Both the position numbers and the translations under genes were made by a program. Of a DNA stretch of 64,000 nt, positions 1-8,353 are shown piece by piece. Numbering within the stretch: the stretch's first letter is position 1; every line of letters starts with the position of its first letter. Source of the DNA: Ensifer sp. IC4062 (GTDB lineage Bacteria; Pseudomonadota; Alphaproteobacteria; Rhizobiales; Rhizobiaceae); NCBI RefSeq assembly GCF_020193575.1, contig NZ_JADYVD010000007.1:62001-126000 (forward strand), read 5' to 3'. The notes beneath the pieces are model-generated. The model did no database searches. It was not told the origin of the DNA and saw only the letters and a list, made by a program, of their open reading frames with translations.

Positions 1-99
1 GGTATAGCCTACGCGGGTCGCGACGACGCCGGGGAGCTTGCGAATCAAGTCCTGCATCCCCCAGAAGCAGCCACCGGCCAAAATAGCTTTCTTGGTCAT
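1..99 (-). CDS. msrA: Peptide methionine-(S)-S-oxide reductase, N-terminus only
   Basis: The reverse strand from 99 to the window edge encodes an N-terminus with the MsrA signature GGCFWGM; Cys11 would be the catalytic cysteine that reduces the S-epimer of methionine sulfoxide. Only 33 residues lie in the window. The start codon directly abuts the stop of the upstream msrB gene, so the two are almost certainly co-transcribed and translationally coupled. This pairing covers both sulfoxide epimers. The gene is partial because the window ends, not because it is visibly damaged. Confidence 0.85.
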   Translation of the reverse strand, partial: MTKKAILAGGCFWGMQDLIRKLPGVVATRVGYT

Positions 100-543
100 T
101 CAGATATCCTCTACCTGGTTGATATAGGCGCCGTAGCCCTCGGCCTCCATTTCCTCACGCGGAATGAAGCGCAAGGAGGCGGAATTGATGCAGTAGCGCA
201 AGCCACCCCGGTCCTGCGGACCGTCGGGAAACACATGGCCGAGGTGACTGTCGCCATGCCTCGAGCGCACCTCGGTGCGGATCATACCATAGGAGTCGTC
301 CCTGAGTTCCTTGACGTTTGCCGGCACGATCGGTTTGGTGAAGCTCGGCCAGCCGCAGCCGGAATCGAACTTGTCCGCCGAGGCGAAGAGCGGCTCGCCG
401 GAAACGATGTCGACATAGATTCCCGGCCTCTTGTTATCATTATATTCCCCCGTGAAGGGGCGCTCGGTGCCGTTCTGCTGGGTCACCCGAAACTGCTCGG
501 GGGTCAGCTTCCTGACCGCTTCGTCGGTCTTCTTATAAGTCAT
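100..543 (-). CDS. msrB: Peptide methionine-(R)-S-oxide reductase, zinc-free type
   Basis: This 147-residue protein carries the SelR/MsrB fold signatures: SGCGWPSF (Cys63), [10 protein letters not shown] and RYCINSASL, where Cys118 is the catalytic cysteine reducing methionine-R-sulfoxide. The two CxxC pairs that bind structural zinc in many MsrBs are absent: the first site reads [11 protein letters not shown] and the second [12 protein letters not shown], so this is the zinc-lacking class. The ATG overlaps the stop of the upstream amidase by 4 bases, and its own stop abuts msrA, giving a tight amidase-msrB-msrA operon read leftward. A repair role in the cytoplasm is expected. Confidence 0.93.
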   Translation of the reverse strand: MTYKKTDEAVRKLTPEQFRVTQQNGTERPFTGEYNDNKRPGIYVDIVSGEPLFASADKFDSGCGWPSFTKPIVPANVKELRDDSYGMIRTEVRSRHGDSHLGHVFPDGPQDRGGLRYCINSASLRFIPREEMEAEGYGAYINQVEDI

Positions 544-2018
544 TGCCTGTCTCCGTTGTTTAATGGTGTTGTCATTCCGACGGCCGCTTCCACACGACGT
601 GCGAGTTCGAGGAGGCTGCTGTCACGCCCCTGCGAACCGTCAATCTCAAGCCCTAGCGGAAGCCCGTTTCTAGACAGGCCCGTAGGAATGCTGATACCCG
701 GCAAACCGGCCAGGCTCGCGGCGATGGTGTTCTTTGCCAGAACCAGATCGCTGACCTCCTGATCCGCGATTGAGAATTTCGACTGCTGCTCGATCAATGG
801 TGCTGTGCAGGGAGTCGTTGGAAAGAGGAGTGCAACAGCCCCGCTGCGAGTAAAGGCTTCGCTGAATCGGCGTTGGATTTCCGGACGATCGAGCGTCAGT
901 GCTGCCTCATATGTCTCGCGAGAAATATATCCAGCTCCGCTCGGTAAGACGACGTGCCCCCAAGCTTCTTTTAGGCCAGATTTCAAGCCGTTATAGATTG
1001 CGTCGAATGAAGTAGGAACTCCGTTGTGATGAACAAATTCCGAGATCGCTTCCATCGTCTCATGGAAAAAGATGTTCCATGTTGCCCTTTCAGTGATCGA
1101 GGAGAAGTCCTCCCCGAGGTCTATCGAGACAATCTCCGCACCGGCCTCGCGTAGCCGCCGAACCGTGTCGTTGAAATGCGCCTCGATGTCAGGCTCGACC
1201 AGATCAAGATATTGCCGAGGCGCGTAGGCTAACCTGACACCCTTGAGGTCAGACCGATCGGAACGTGCGGTCGCTTCAGCCTTCGTGACGATTTGATCGA
1301 TCAGGCCGCAGTCTTCGACATTGCGCGCAAGCACGCCTGTTGTATCGAGGGTATGAGAGATCGGCGCGACACCATTACCTGGCCACCGCCCCGTAGTCGG
1401 CTTGAAGCCAACCACGCCACACAGCGATGCAGGCACTCGGATCGAACCTACCGTATCGCCCCCAAGGGCCGCGGGCACGATTCGCGCCGCGACGGACGCG
1501 CCAGCCCCACTGGAGGAGCCCCCAGAGACATGATTGCGGTTCTGCGGGTTTTTCACCTGACCATAGGGGCTGTTGTTGCCGGTCAAGCCGTAGGACATCT
1601 CAACAAGGTTATTTTTGCCAAAGACGAAGCCGCCAGCATCCTTGATCGCGGCAACGACCTCGGCGTCCTTTTCCGGCACGAAACCTTCCAGATTCCGTAC
1701 CCCAAGCGTCGTTCGCAGTCCTTGAGTCAGATAGCTGTCCTTGACCGCCAACGGCACGCCGAGAAGGGGAGCAGTGAAACCAGCGGCGCGTGCCTTATCC
1801 GCATTTCTGGCCGCCGCCAGCGCAGCTGCTTCATCTATCGTGATGAACGCATTTAGATCGGAGTGCGTCCGGGCGCGCTTAAGGAGAGCGGCCGTATAGG
1901 ACTCCGACGAGATGTCGCCATTACGAATGGCGGCAGCCGCCGCGACGATGCCAAGACCGGCGAGCCCTTCCGCTTCCGGCCCCGCGGTGGTTTTAACGAA
2001 CACTTCGTTCTCGTGCAT
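540..2018 (-). CDS. Amidase-signature family amidohydrolase
   Basis: A 492-residue amidase-signature enzyme. The Ser-cisSer-Lys triad is visible: Lys93 in AVKDSY, the Gly/Ser-rich motif GGSSSG around 166-171, and the nucleophile Ser192 in [11 protein letters not shown]. Family members hydrolyse amides such as indoleacetamide or mandelamide; the FKPTTGRWP stretch after the nucleophile resembles that subgroup, but the substrate cannot be read from sequence. It is the first gene of the leftward amidase-msrB-msrA operon, with a 4-base overlap with msrB. No signal peptide is apparent, so it is probably cytoplasmic. Indoleacetamide hydrolase is one possibility, not a firm call. Confidence 0.88.
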   Translation of the reverse strand: MHENEVFVKTTAGPEAEGLAGLGIVAAAAAIRNGDISSESYTAALLKRARTHSDLNAFITIDEAAALAAARNADKARAAGFTAPLLGVPLAVKDSYLTQGLRTTLGVRNLEGFVPEKDAEVVAAIKDAGGFVFGKNNLVEMSYGLTGNNSPYGQVKNPQNRNHVSGGSSSGAGASVAARIVPAALGGDTVGSIRVPASLCGVVGFKPTTGRWPGNGVAPISHTLDTTGVLARNVEDCGLIDQIVTKAEATARSDRSDLKGVRLAYAPRQYLDLVEPDIEAHFNDTVRRLREAGAEIVSIDLGEDFSSITERATWNIFFHETMEAISEFVHHNGVPTSFDAIYNGLKSGLKEAWGHVVLPSGAGYISRETYEAALTLDRPEIQRRFSEAFTRSGAVALLFPTTPCTAPLIEQQSKFSIADQEVSDLVLAKNTIAASLAGLPGISIPTGLSRNGLPLGLEIDGSQGRDSSLLELARRVEAAVGMTTPLNNGDRQ

Positions 2019-2112
2019 GATAACCTCACTTTAGCCCAGGACGGCCAACGTCCCGTTGGCCATCACGTTCAGGACCGCGCCAACGGCGCGGCAGCGTATC
2101 GGAGAGCGATCC

Positions 2113-2577
2113 TCAGTGCGTGTGAGGAGCCGCCTTGTCAGGGACAGTGAACGTATGCGTCACCTCCTGCCCGGGGATCACGTTGTGATTGGCGTCCACC
2201 AACCGGATATTCACCTTGTGCGGGCCGGGCGGGAAATTGGCGATATCGACTGTGTTGTTGTCGCTCGCGTCGGCCCACCACCACGGCAGGTCGTCCACGA
2301 TAACGTGGAGATGCCCGATGCGCGGAGACACGTCGACGGCACCGGCTCCGAACACCGGCACGATGCGCAGGTTCTCCACCCGGTACTGGGCCCAGTAGAC
2401 ACCCTGGGCAATCCCTTCGGGAAGCGGCTGGTCCACGATCAGCTTGGGCGCGGGCTCGTTCTCGACGGCAACATAGGGCGAAGGGCCCCGGATCTCTCGC
2501 GCGCTCTGGGCGAAGGCGCCGGTTGCGAGCACAGTGGCGGCGGTGGCGGCGGCAAGCGTCTTGATGAGCAGGATCAT
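2113..2577 (-). CDS. Secreted DUF6130-like protein
   Basis: A 154-residue protein with an N-terminal signal peptide (hydrophobic residues 2-20, likely cleavage after AFA near residue 23). The mature part has repeated short beta-type motifs (PRIGHLHVIVDDLPWWW, then a PPGPHKVNIRLVDANHNVI-like segment), as in periplasmic proteins annotated DUF6130; the biochemical role is unknown to me. It lies 288 bases downstream of trxB on the same strand, with a strong palindrome between, so it may have its own promoter or be attenuated. Confidence 0.7.
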   Translation of the reverse strand: MILLIKTLAAATAATVLATGAFAQSAREIRGPSPYVAVENEPAPKLIVDQPLPEGIAQGVYWAQYRVENLRIVPVFGAGAVDVSPRIGHLHVIVDDLPWWWADASDNNTVDIANFPPGPHKVNIRLVDANHNVIPGQEVTHTFTVPDKAAPHTH

Positions 2578-2614
2578 TTCAATCGTTCCTTTGGTTCAGA
2601 GACCCATTTCCTCA

Positions 2615-2639
2615 TGCCGGGCTCAACATGAGCCCGGCA
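2615..2639. repeat. Perfect 11-bp inverted repeat (hairpin) between trxB and the DUF6130 gene
   Basis: TGCCGGGCTCA and its exact complement are separated by only three bases. On the leftward transcript it would sit about 40 bases before the DUF6130 start. No T-run follows, so it is a weak candidate for intrinsic termination; it may mark processing or a repeat remnant. The rest of 2640-2865 shows no gene. Confidence 0.6.
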
Positions 2640-2865
2640 GGCGAGGGACCGAATGGCCGCGTCACGGGAGCCAGCTCATACCTCGGTCTTACGGCTCGCG
2701 GGTCGGTCCGAACCGTTGGGCGAGACTGACGCATGCTCGTATCTTGAATGTGTTCACATGCCGGCAAACTGTATCGGTATGTAGGAACAAGACCGATCCA
2801 ACACCACGGACCACTGCGGGCCGGTCGGCGCTTTCCAGGGGGGCGGCTCGTGTCGTCGCCCATCC

Positions 2866-3864
2866 TTACGCTCCAACCATCTCGGTTTCACGCGTCTCGA
2901 CCGGCCGGGCGATCGGATCAGGTGAGTGCTCGGCGAGGAATTTCTCGGCTTCCAAGGCCGCCATGCACCCCATCCCAGCGGCGCTGATGGCCTGACGGAA
3001 TACCGGGTCGATGACATCGCCGGCGGCCAGAACCCCGGGGACGGTGGTTTTCGTCGACCAGGAGCCCACCTTGATGTAGCCGGCCTCATCCATGTCGAGC
3101 CGCCCACGGAAGAGTGCCGTTGCCGGATCATGGCCGATGGCGACGAAAAGGCCGTGTGTGGACAGATCCTTCACGTTGCCGGTGTTCACGTCACGGATCC
3201 GAACGCCGGTCACCGACTTCCTCGGCTCCTGCTCGCCGATAACCTCGTCGACGACGTGGTTCCAGATCACCTCGACATTCGGCTTCGCCAGGAGGCGGTC
3301 CTGCAGGATTTGCTCCGCGCGGAAACGGTCACGGCGATGGACGACTGTGACCTTGGAGGCAAGATTCGACAGATAAAGTGCTTCCTGCACGGCTGTGTTG
3401 CCGCCCCCGACCACGACCACTTCCTTGTTGCGATAGAAGAATCCGTCACAGGTTGCGCAGGCGGAGACGCCGAATCCATTGAATATCCGTTCCGAGGGAA
3501 GGCCAAGCCAGCGGGCCTGGGCTCCCGTTGCGATGATGACGGCATCGGCGATGTAAGTGTCGCCGGAGTCACCCTCGAGACGGAACGGGCGTTCGGAAAG
3601 ATCGACAGAAGTGATGATATCGTACACCACCTCGGTGCCGACATTTTCCGCCTGCAGCCGCATCTGCTCCATAAGCCAGGGTCCTTGGACGGGTTCGGCA
3701 AAGCCGGGATAGTTCTCGACATCGGTCGTGATGGTGAGCTGGCCGCCTGCCTGCAAGCCGGTTACGAGGAGCGGCTTCAGGTTGGCGCGGGCAGCGTAGA
3801 TGGCAGCGGTGTAGCCAGCCGGTCCGGCCCCGATGATCAGGACCCTGGTGCGATGCGTGTTCAT
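2866..3864 (-). CDS. trxB: Thioredoxin reductase
   Basis: A 332-residue low-molecular-weight thioredoxin reductase. The FAD-binding [10 protein letters not shown] lies at 12-21, the redox-active CATC at 136-139 (CATCDGFF), and the NADPH-binding [13 protein letters not shown] follows. It would transfer electrons from NADPH to thioredoxin in the cytoplasm, and thioredoxin in turn recycles the Msr enzymes encoded nearby. It follows the DUF1127 gene by 57 bases on the same strand, so the two probably form one leftward transcript controlled from the palindromic operators near 4120-4171. Rhizobia usually have another trxB, so this may be a paralogue under stress control. Confidence 0.93.
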   Translation of the reverse strand: MNTHRTRVLIIGAGPAGYTAAIYAARANLKPLLVTGLQAGGQLTITTDVENYPGFAEPVQGPWLMEQMRLQAENVGTEVVYDIITSVDLSERPFRLEGDSGDTYIADAVIIATGAQARWLGLPSERIFNGFGVSACATCDGFFYRNKEVVVVGGGNTAVQEALYLSNLASKVTVVHRRDRFRAEQILQDRLLAKPNVEVIWNHVVDEVIGEQEPRKSVTGVRIRDVNTGNVKDLSTHGLFVAIGHDPATALFRGRLDMDEAGYIKVGSWSTKTTVPGVLAAGDVIDPVFRQAISAAGMGCMAALEAEKFLAEHSPDPIARPVETRETEMVGA

Positions 3865-3921
3865 GAGGCGATCTCCTTCTACGTCACAGTCCGTGGGCGA
3901 CTCTGGCGCAGCCTCGGGGGT

Positions 3922-4077
3922 TCATTGGTCGTACTGCCGGCGCGCGATGACGTCGATCTCGTTGCGGGAAATGCCGACATCCTCGAGCAAGTGATCATTC
4001 AATTGCGTGAACGTTCGGAGGGTCCGGCGATAGCGCTGGTGGGCGCGGATTCTCGACAGGATATGGGTCAAATACAT
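3922..4077 (-). CDS. Small DUF1127 (YjiS-like) protein
   Basis: This 51-residue arginine-rich protein begins MYLTHILSRIRAHQRYRR and contains the DUF1127 core, with a central hydrophilic helix, LLEDVGISRNEI, and a basic tail ending RRQYDQ. Short DUF1127 proteins in alphaproteobacteria have been linked to RNA turnover and phosphate or carbon metabolism; the role here is not known. A good ribosome site (AAAGGAAACG) precedes the ATG. It leads the trxB transcription unit, directly downstream of two TetR-type operator candidates. Confidence 0.85.
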   Translation of the reverse strand: MYLTHILSRIRAHQRYRRTLRTFTQLNDHLLEDVGISRNEIDVIARRQYDQ

Positions 4078-4119
4078 GGGACGTTTCCTTTGTTTGAGCG
4101 TTTCGTGTGTTGCTACTGA

Positions 4120-4171
4120 AACGATACCAATCTGTATCGTTCTGGTGATAAATAAACCGGTCTGTAGCGTT
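4120..4171. promoter_or_regulatory. Two adjacent operator candidates upstream of DUF1127-trxB
   Basis: Site 1 (4120-4141) is a perfect inverted repeat AACGATAC-N6-GTATCGTT. Site 2 (about 4150-4171) is imperfect and shares the core ACCGGTCTGTAGCG with the ACCAATCTGTATCG of site 1. A third copy with the same ACC-N2-TCTGT core lies just before the tetR gene at 4369-4390. The divergent layout suggests the TetR protein encoded at 4406 binds all three. Promoter hexamers were not assigned. Confidence 0.6.
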
Positions 4172-4368
4172 TTTCAACGGCATTCGTGGAAATCGCCGCC
4201 GCCATCTCTGACTTGAGCGGCGACTAGAACTCATGAGAGAAAATAAGTTATTGTTCCTACTGAAGGAATTTCCCCGCAGATGGATGATCGCAGCACTTCA
4301 CAATGTCGTGCGCAGAAGTGGCGGAACAGCATCACCCGTCTTGCATCAGGTTTTGGTTGACGCTATGT

Positions 4369-4390
4369 ATCAATACCGTTCTGTTTCAGT
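4369..4390. promoter_or_regulatory. Third operator candidate, upstream of tetR
   Basis: ATACCGTTCTGT lies 15-33 bases upstream of the tetR ATG and matches the ACC-N2-TCTGT core of the two sites at 4120-4171. Its position fits autoregulation. The rest of 4172-4368 shows no gene I can support. Confidence 0.5.
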
Positions 4391-4405
4391 ACTAATGAGG
4401 TTACC

Positions 4406-5038
4406 ATGCGTCGCTCAGAAATCCGCGGCCACCTGCTCGACACAGCGCTCCGGCTTTTCAACCAGCATGGCTACCACGCGACTGGCATCGATCTGATCAT
4501 CGCCGAGGCGGGGGTCGCCAAGACGACGCTGTACCGGCACTTCGAAACCAAGGAAGACCTGATCCTGGCCGCGCTGGAGCGGCGCGACGAGGAGGACCGG
4601 CTTGCTATGCGCACCTTTGTCGAGCAGCGTACGAGCGATCCCGTCGAACGCCTTCTGGCGACGTTCGATTTCCTCGAAACCACGGTCCGTGACAAGCAGT
4701 TCCGCGGCTGCATGTTCATGAGCGCGGCGGGGGAGCACAAGGACACGGTCGATCCGGTCTTCCGCGCTTCCTCGATGCACAAGCGCCTGGCGCTCGCCTA
4801 TTTCGAGGAGCTCGCCCATGCTGCGCGGTTTGCCGAGCCGAAGCGCATTGCGGCCGAGATCAACCTGCTGCACGAGGGGGCGGTCGCCGTCGCACAAATC
4901 ACCCGCATCGCCGAGCCCACCCGGCACGCCAAACGCATGGCGCAACAATTGCTCGCAACGGAAGAGCGGTTGACGCCGGCGGCCCGGGGAGGCGACAAGA
5001 CAGTTGGCCCGGCAGCCTCATCTCAAAACAGCGCGTAA
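4406..5038 (+). CDS. TetR/AcrR family repressor
   Basis: A 210-residue regulator. The N-terminal helix-turn-helix spans roughly residues 8-52 (LLDTALRLFNQHGYHATGID, then VAKTTLYRHFETKEDLI), the classic TetR recognition unit; the C-terminal half is a helical ligand/dimer domain with an FRGCMFMSA stretch seen in a subgroup sensing reactive or xenobiotic compounds. GAGG seven bases before the ATG serves as ribosome site. It is divergent from DUF1127-trxB, with related palindromes in both promoter regions, so it probably represses both. Its 3' end overlaps the convergent gene at 5023 by 16 bases. Confidence 0.88.
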   Translation: MRRSEIRGHLLDTALRLFNQHGYHATGIDLIIAEAGVAKTTLYRHFETKEDLILAALERRDEEDRLAMRTFVEQRTSDPVERLLATFDFLETTVRDKQFRGCMFMSAAGEHKDTVDPVFRASSMHKRLALAYFEELAHAARFAEPKRIAAEINLLHEGAVAVAQITRIAEPTRHAKRMAQQLLATEERLTPAARGGDKTVGPAASSQNSA

Positions 5039-5751
5039 TCCGACAGCTCGATTGTGACGGCGTTGAAACCGCGGTCGAGAGTGCCATCCGGCTTGAGAGC
5101 GAACACGCTGCGGCGGGTCGGGTACTTCAACCCGTCAACGTCGACGTAATCGGATATAAAGTGCGCGGCCGGCGTGTCCGCCCACACATCAACCGTATAG
5201 TCGTGACGGCGCAGCAGGCCGTCCGAGCCGAAGTAGAAGCGCTGTTCCCGCGTGTGGCTGTGTACGCTCTCGGGGAACCGTACGGCTACGCCACGAAGCA
5301 TCTCACCTTCGTTATCGACCGGGGCAACGTCGCGAGCTTCATAGCCGGGCTCGCCGAAAACAAACGGCGCCGCGTGGTACGTCCACATGGCATAGCCATT
5401 GAAGTAGGCGAGGTTCAGCGGGTCCCATTGTCCGTTGAAGCTGCGGTCGAACGCTTCACGCCCGTTGTTTCGATCGGCGATAACAGAGCCATCTCCGGCG
5501 GTGATCTCCACACGCTCGGGAGTCCAGGTCATCGTCCAATCCGGCTCTCCGAAGGGAGCAACTCGGGTCCATTGGCGGTGAAACTCGCTTGTCGCGCGCC
5601 GCGGCACGGGGATCAAAGGAGCGCCCTTCAGCTCCCATAGCTTTCCACCAGTTCGTATGGTCGAGGCAATACCCTTGAACTTGCGCCAGCGCTCGTGCCC
5701 GCCATGCGCGTCCAGAGCTTCTTTCAGAAGCGGGTGCAGCTTGCCACTCAT
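5023..5751 (-). CDS. Conserved protein of unknown function
   Basis: The preferred start at 5751 (MSGKLHPLL, preceded by GGGAGAAG) gives 242 residues; a longer reading to 5931 adds low-complexity sequence unlikely to be translated. The protein is rich in aromatic residues with alternating beta-type segments (WTMTWTPERVEI, REQRFYFGSDGLLRRHDY, LKYPTRRSVFAL) that suggest a beta-barrel or lipoprotein-carrier-like fold. No signal peptide is visible and I do not recognise a named family. It converges on tetR with a 16-base overlap; the YeeE gene lies upstream on the same strand, 70 bases away, so they may be co-transcribed. Confidence 0.7.
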   Translation of the reverse strand: MSGKLHPLLKEALDAHGGHERWRKFKGIASTIRTGGKLWELKGAPLIPVPRRATSEFHRQWTRVAPFGEPDWTMTWTPERVEITAGDGSVIADRNNGREAFDRSFNGQWDPLNLAYFNGYAMWTYHAAPFVFGEPGYEARDVAPVDNEGEMLRGVAVRFPESVHSHTREQRFYFGSDGLLRRHDYTVDVWADTPAAHFISDYVDVDGLKYPTRRSVFALKPDGTLDRGFNAVTIELSDYALF

Positions 5752-5821
5752 CGATCTTCTCCCGACCTTCAGTCCTGCGTCACAATACCACCTAACGATA
5801 GAAGCGGTCTTCGGCCGAGCG

Positions 5822-6781
5822 TCATGACCAAGCCTTTGCGATCGAGCCGAGTTTGACAATGAGTGCGGCGAGCGTCGCAACGAATAGCACGTAGGCGAGT
5901 GCTGCCTGCCAGGCTCCCGCGGGGAGCCCAATCAGCAGCAGCGTGTCGTTCCCGCCGGGAATGAGTAGCGCACCCGATCCCATGAGGATGCCCGCGAACG
6001 TTCTCTTGAGCATCGTCTTCACTGTCGGCCATTTCAGCATGAATCCGTGCCCCCTAAGTCTCGCGGAGAAAAGGCTGCCGCCGAACATGCTGAACGAAGC
6101 CACGGCACCCGCGACCGGTATCGAAGCGATCGGTCCAAACGATGCAGTGAGCGAGAACCCGGGCGCAAGGACCGAGAGGACCGTGGAGGTGATGCCGACC
6201 GCTCCCATCGACAGCGTCAGCCGCCGGAAACTTGCCTTGGATCTGCGTGACACGCCAAACCTCAGTGCCACGATGCCCAGCAATGCAAGCGCGGCAAGGG
6301 CCGCCCCAAGCGACGGGGGAGCACTTATCGCCGGCTGGTTCGCAAGCAGATCAAATAAAGTCTCGATATAGACGACCGCGTAGATGCCGAGAAACGTGAA
6401 CGCGAATTCGATTTCGCCGTTCCCGAGATGCCCAACAGATCCGAATACGCAAGCGCCGTTCACATAGGAGCCGATCCCAAGCAAAATGGCTGCGGGGACC
6501 AGGTAGCCGAGTGACGACCAGCCCTCTGGCATCATCGGTGCTGTTTCGAGAATTGCGTAGACGAGAGCCGCCCAGGCGGCACATTCGACCAGAGCGATGA
6601 AACGCGCTGGCCTTCTCTCCAATACCAACTCCCTCGTGGCGATGACGGTGCAGATCGATCCACGGTTCATCGCGAAACCGAGAACAAATCCCAGCGCCGC
6701 GATCAAGGCCATACTCGCCAAGATCTCCAAGCTGGCGGCGACAGGGGCAATGCCTGATATCGTAATGAGAAATTCGCTCAT
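5822..6781 (-). CDS. YeeE/YedE-family sulfur-compound permease
   Basis: A polytopic membrane protein of about 319 residues with nine or so hydrophobic segments. YeeE/YedE hallmarks are present: NRGSICTV in the first half, NGACVFGSVGHLGNGE in the middle and GGNDTLLLIGLP near the end. Conserved cysteines in such motifs carry thiosulfate in the characterised TsuA homologue, so import of thiosulfate or a related sulfur compound is a reasonable inference. The start at 6781 (MSEFLI) is preferred; an upstream ATG at 6835 would add 18 polar residues. No sulfurtransferase gene lies beside it. Confidence 0.82.
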   Translation of the reverse strand: MSEFLITISGIAPVAASLEILASMALIAALGFVLGFAMNRGSICTVIATRELVLERRPARFIALVECAAWAALVYAILETAPMMPEGWSSLGYLVPAAILLGIGSYVNGACVFGSVGHLGNGEIEFAFTFLGIYAVVYIETLFDLLANQPAISAPPSLGAALAALALLGIVALRFGVSRRSKASFRRLTLSMGAVGITSTVLSVLAPGFSLTASFGPIASIPVAGAVASFSMFGGSLFSARLRGHGFMLKWPTVKTMLKRTFAGILMGSGALLIPGGNDTLLLIGLPAGAWQAALAYVLFVATLAALIVKLGSIAKAWS

Positions 6782-6909
6782 TCGGCAAACGGCCTCGCCT
6801 AATGCTCCAGCATCACTCCCAAACGTGTTTTCCATCGGCCCGGGGCATGCAGGGGCAGGCCGGCGGGCGGATATCCGGATTCCGGCCTGTCCGGAACCAC
6901 TGCAAGAAG

Positions 6910-7878
6910 CTAGAGCAGAATCTCCGTGTAGAGCTCGGACGGATCAGGCTCCGGATCATGTGTGGCAAAATCCGCCGCCTCGTTGACGATCTCGCGAACC
7001 TTGGCGTCCAACGCCTTAAGTTCGTCCTCCGACAGCTTCCAATCCTCCAGCAGACGTCGGCGTACCAGGTCGATCGGATCCTGCTCCTCACGAACACGGG
7101 TCACCTCATCCTTCGAGCGATACTTCGCCGGGTCCGACATGGAGTGGCCGCGGTAGCGGTAGGTGTGCATCTCGAGGATGTACGGGCCCTTGCCGCTGCG
7201 GGCATGCTCGATGGCGCTCTTTCCCGCCGCATGGACGGCGCGGACGTCCATGCCGTCCACCGGCTCGCCGGGAATGCCGAAAGACACGCCGCGCTTGGAG
7301 AAATCGGTTTGGGCGGAAGCGCGGCTCGCCTCCGTGCCCATTGCATAGCGGTTGTTCTCGATCACATAGACAATGGGCAGCTTCCAGAGCGCGGCCATGT
7401 TGAAGCTCTCGTAGACCTGGCCCTGGTTGGCCGCACCTTCGCCGAAATAGGTCAGGCAGATACTGCCGTTTTCCCTGTAGCGGTTCGCAAACGCGATACC
7501 GGTGCCGAGCGACACCTGGGCGCCGACGATGCCATGGCCTCCATAGAAGTGTTTCTGCTTGGAGAACATGTGCATGGAGCCGCCCTTGCCCTTCGACAGG
7601 CCGCCGCGGCGTCCCGTCAACTCGGCCATGACCCCGGTCGGGTGCATGCCGCAGGCCAGCATGTGGCCGTGGTCGCGGTATCCGGTGATCACCTGGTCGC
7701 CGTCCGTCGTCGCCATCTGCATGCCGACGACGACGGCTTCCTGGCCGATATAGAGATGGCAGAAGCCGCGGATGAGACCCATGCCGTAGAGTTGGCCGGC
7801 CTTCTCCTCGAAGCGGCGGATCAGCAGCATCTCGCGATAGGCATGCAACTCTTCATTCCTGTCGAATCTCGACGCCAT
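6910..7878 (-). CDS. Pyruvate dehydrogenase E1 alpha-subunit paralogue, without E1 beta partner
   Basis: A 322-residue TPP-dependent E1 alpha subunit closely resembling rhizobial PdhA: YIGQEAVVVG, GYRDHGHMLACG, GGSMHMFSKQ, the TPP region with NQGQVYESFNMAALWKLP and ENNRYAMGT, and YRYRGHSMSDPAKYRSKDEV with the phosphorylation-loop-like segment. The usual GDG of the TPP/Mg motif reads GEG (TYFGEGAAN); the codon is GAA. No E1 beta, E2 or E3 gene follows: the next gene downstream is the YeeE permease. It is either a subunit borrowing PdhB from elsewhere or an enzyme for another 2-oxoacid or acetoin-type substrate. The start at 7878 has no strong Shine-Dalgarno. Confidence 0.85.
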   Translation of the reverse strand: MASRFDRNEELHAYREMLLIRRFEEKAGQLYGMGLIRGFCHLYIGQEAVVVGMQMATTDGDQVITGYRDHGHMLACGMHPTGVMAELTGRRGGLSKGKGGSMHMFSKQKHFYGGHGIVGAQVSLGTGIAFANRYRENGSICLTYFGEGAANQGQVYESFNMAALWKLPIVYVIENNRYAMGTEASRASAQTDFSKRGVSFGIPGEPVDGMDVRAVHAAGKSAIEHARSGKGPYILEMHTYRYRGHSMSDPAKYRSKDEVTRVREEQDPIDLVRRRLLEDWKLSEDELKALDAKVREIVNEAADFATHDPEPDPSELYTEILL

Positions 7879-8353
7879 GGTTCTCTCCCGAGCTCTTCCA
7901 TAAAAATCCGCATGCGCGCCGAACGCCAGTGGCAGTCCGTTTCTCGCGGGCAGGCCTATTTCGCGCGATGGAGCTATCGCCGCCGGCTCTTAATCCTTGG
8001 CTGAGGCTCCAATGCGCGGGTGCAATTTCTTCCGCGTACTAGAGCCGCTGGCGTTGGAGCGTAATATAAACCTTTGTGTAGTTTACGCTGTCACAAAGAG
8101 GCCGATTGCCCAAACTTAGCGATCTGTTTTCCCGCCCTTCTGAATTCGTTTGCGCCATCTTGCTCGGATAAACGAACGGTGCGTGGACCGGCAAAGCGCG
8201 ACGCGCCCCGACTAAGTCGAGCGGAGGCATGCGCGTCTGGTTGCTTTCAATGATAATGCATTTTTCTGGAAGCGGGAGGCCCGGGTTTCCGGCAACATAG
8301 TCCGGAAGCCCGGCGCAGGCTTGCCCGGTGGCGCCTCCATGAATGGCGAAGTG
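7879..8353. other. Intergenic region with one stem-loop
   Basis: No ORF here looks real. A 12-bp stem with one G-T wobble (8281-8292 with 8302-8313) lies just beyond the stop of the epimerase gene on the leftward strand and may end that transcript, although no T-run follows. The promoter of the E1 alpha gene should lie near its start at 7878, but no convincing hexamers were found. Confidence 0.45.

Noticed and set aside
235-762. Forward reading frame of 175 codons across msrB and the amidase end
   Set aside because: It is antisense to two well-supported genes with intact motifs; no ribosome site or family resemblance.
2926-4119. Forward 397-codon frame over trxB
   Set aside because: Shadow of trxB on the opposite strand; GC-rich codon bias produces such long antisense frames throughout the window.
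5752-5931. N-terminal extension of the unknown protein ending at 5023
   Set aside because: The extension is low-complexity, while MSGKLH at 5751 has a good ribosome site.
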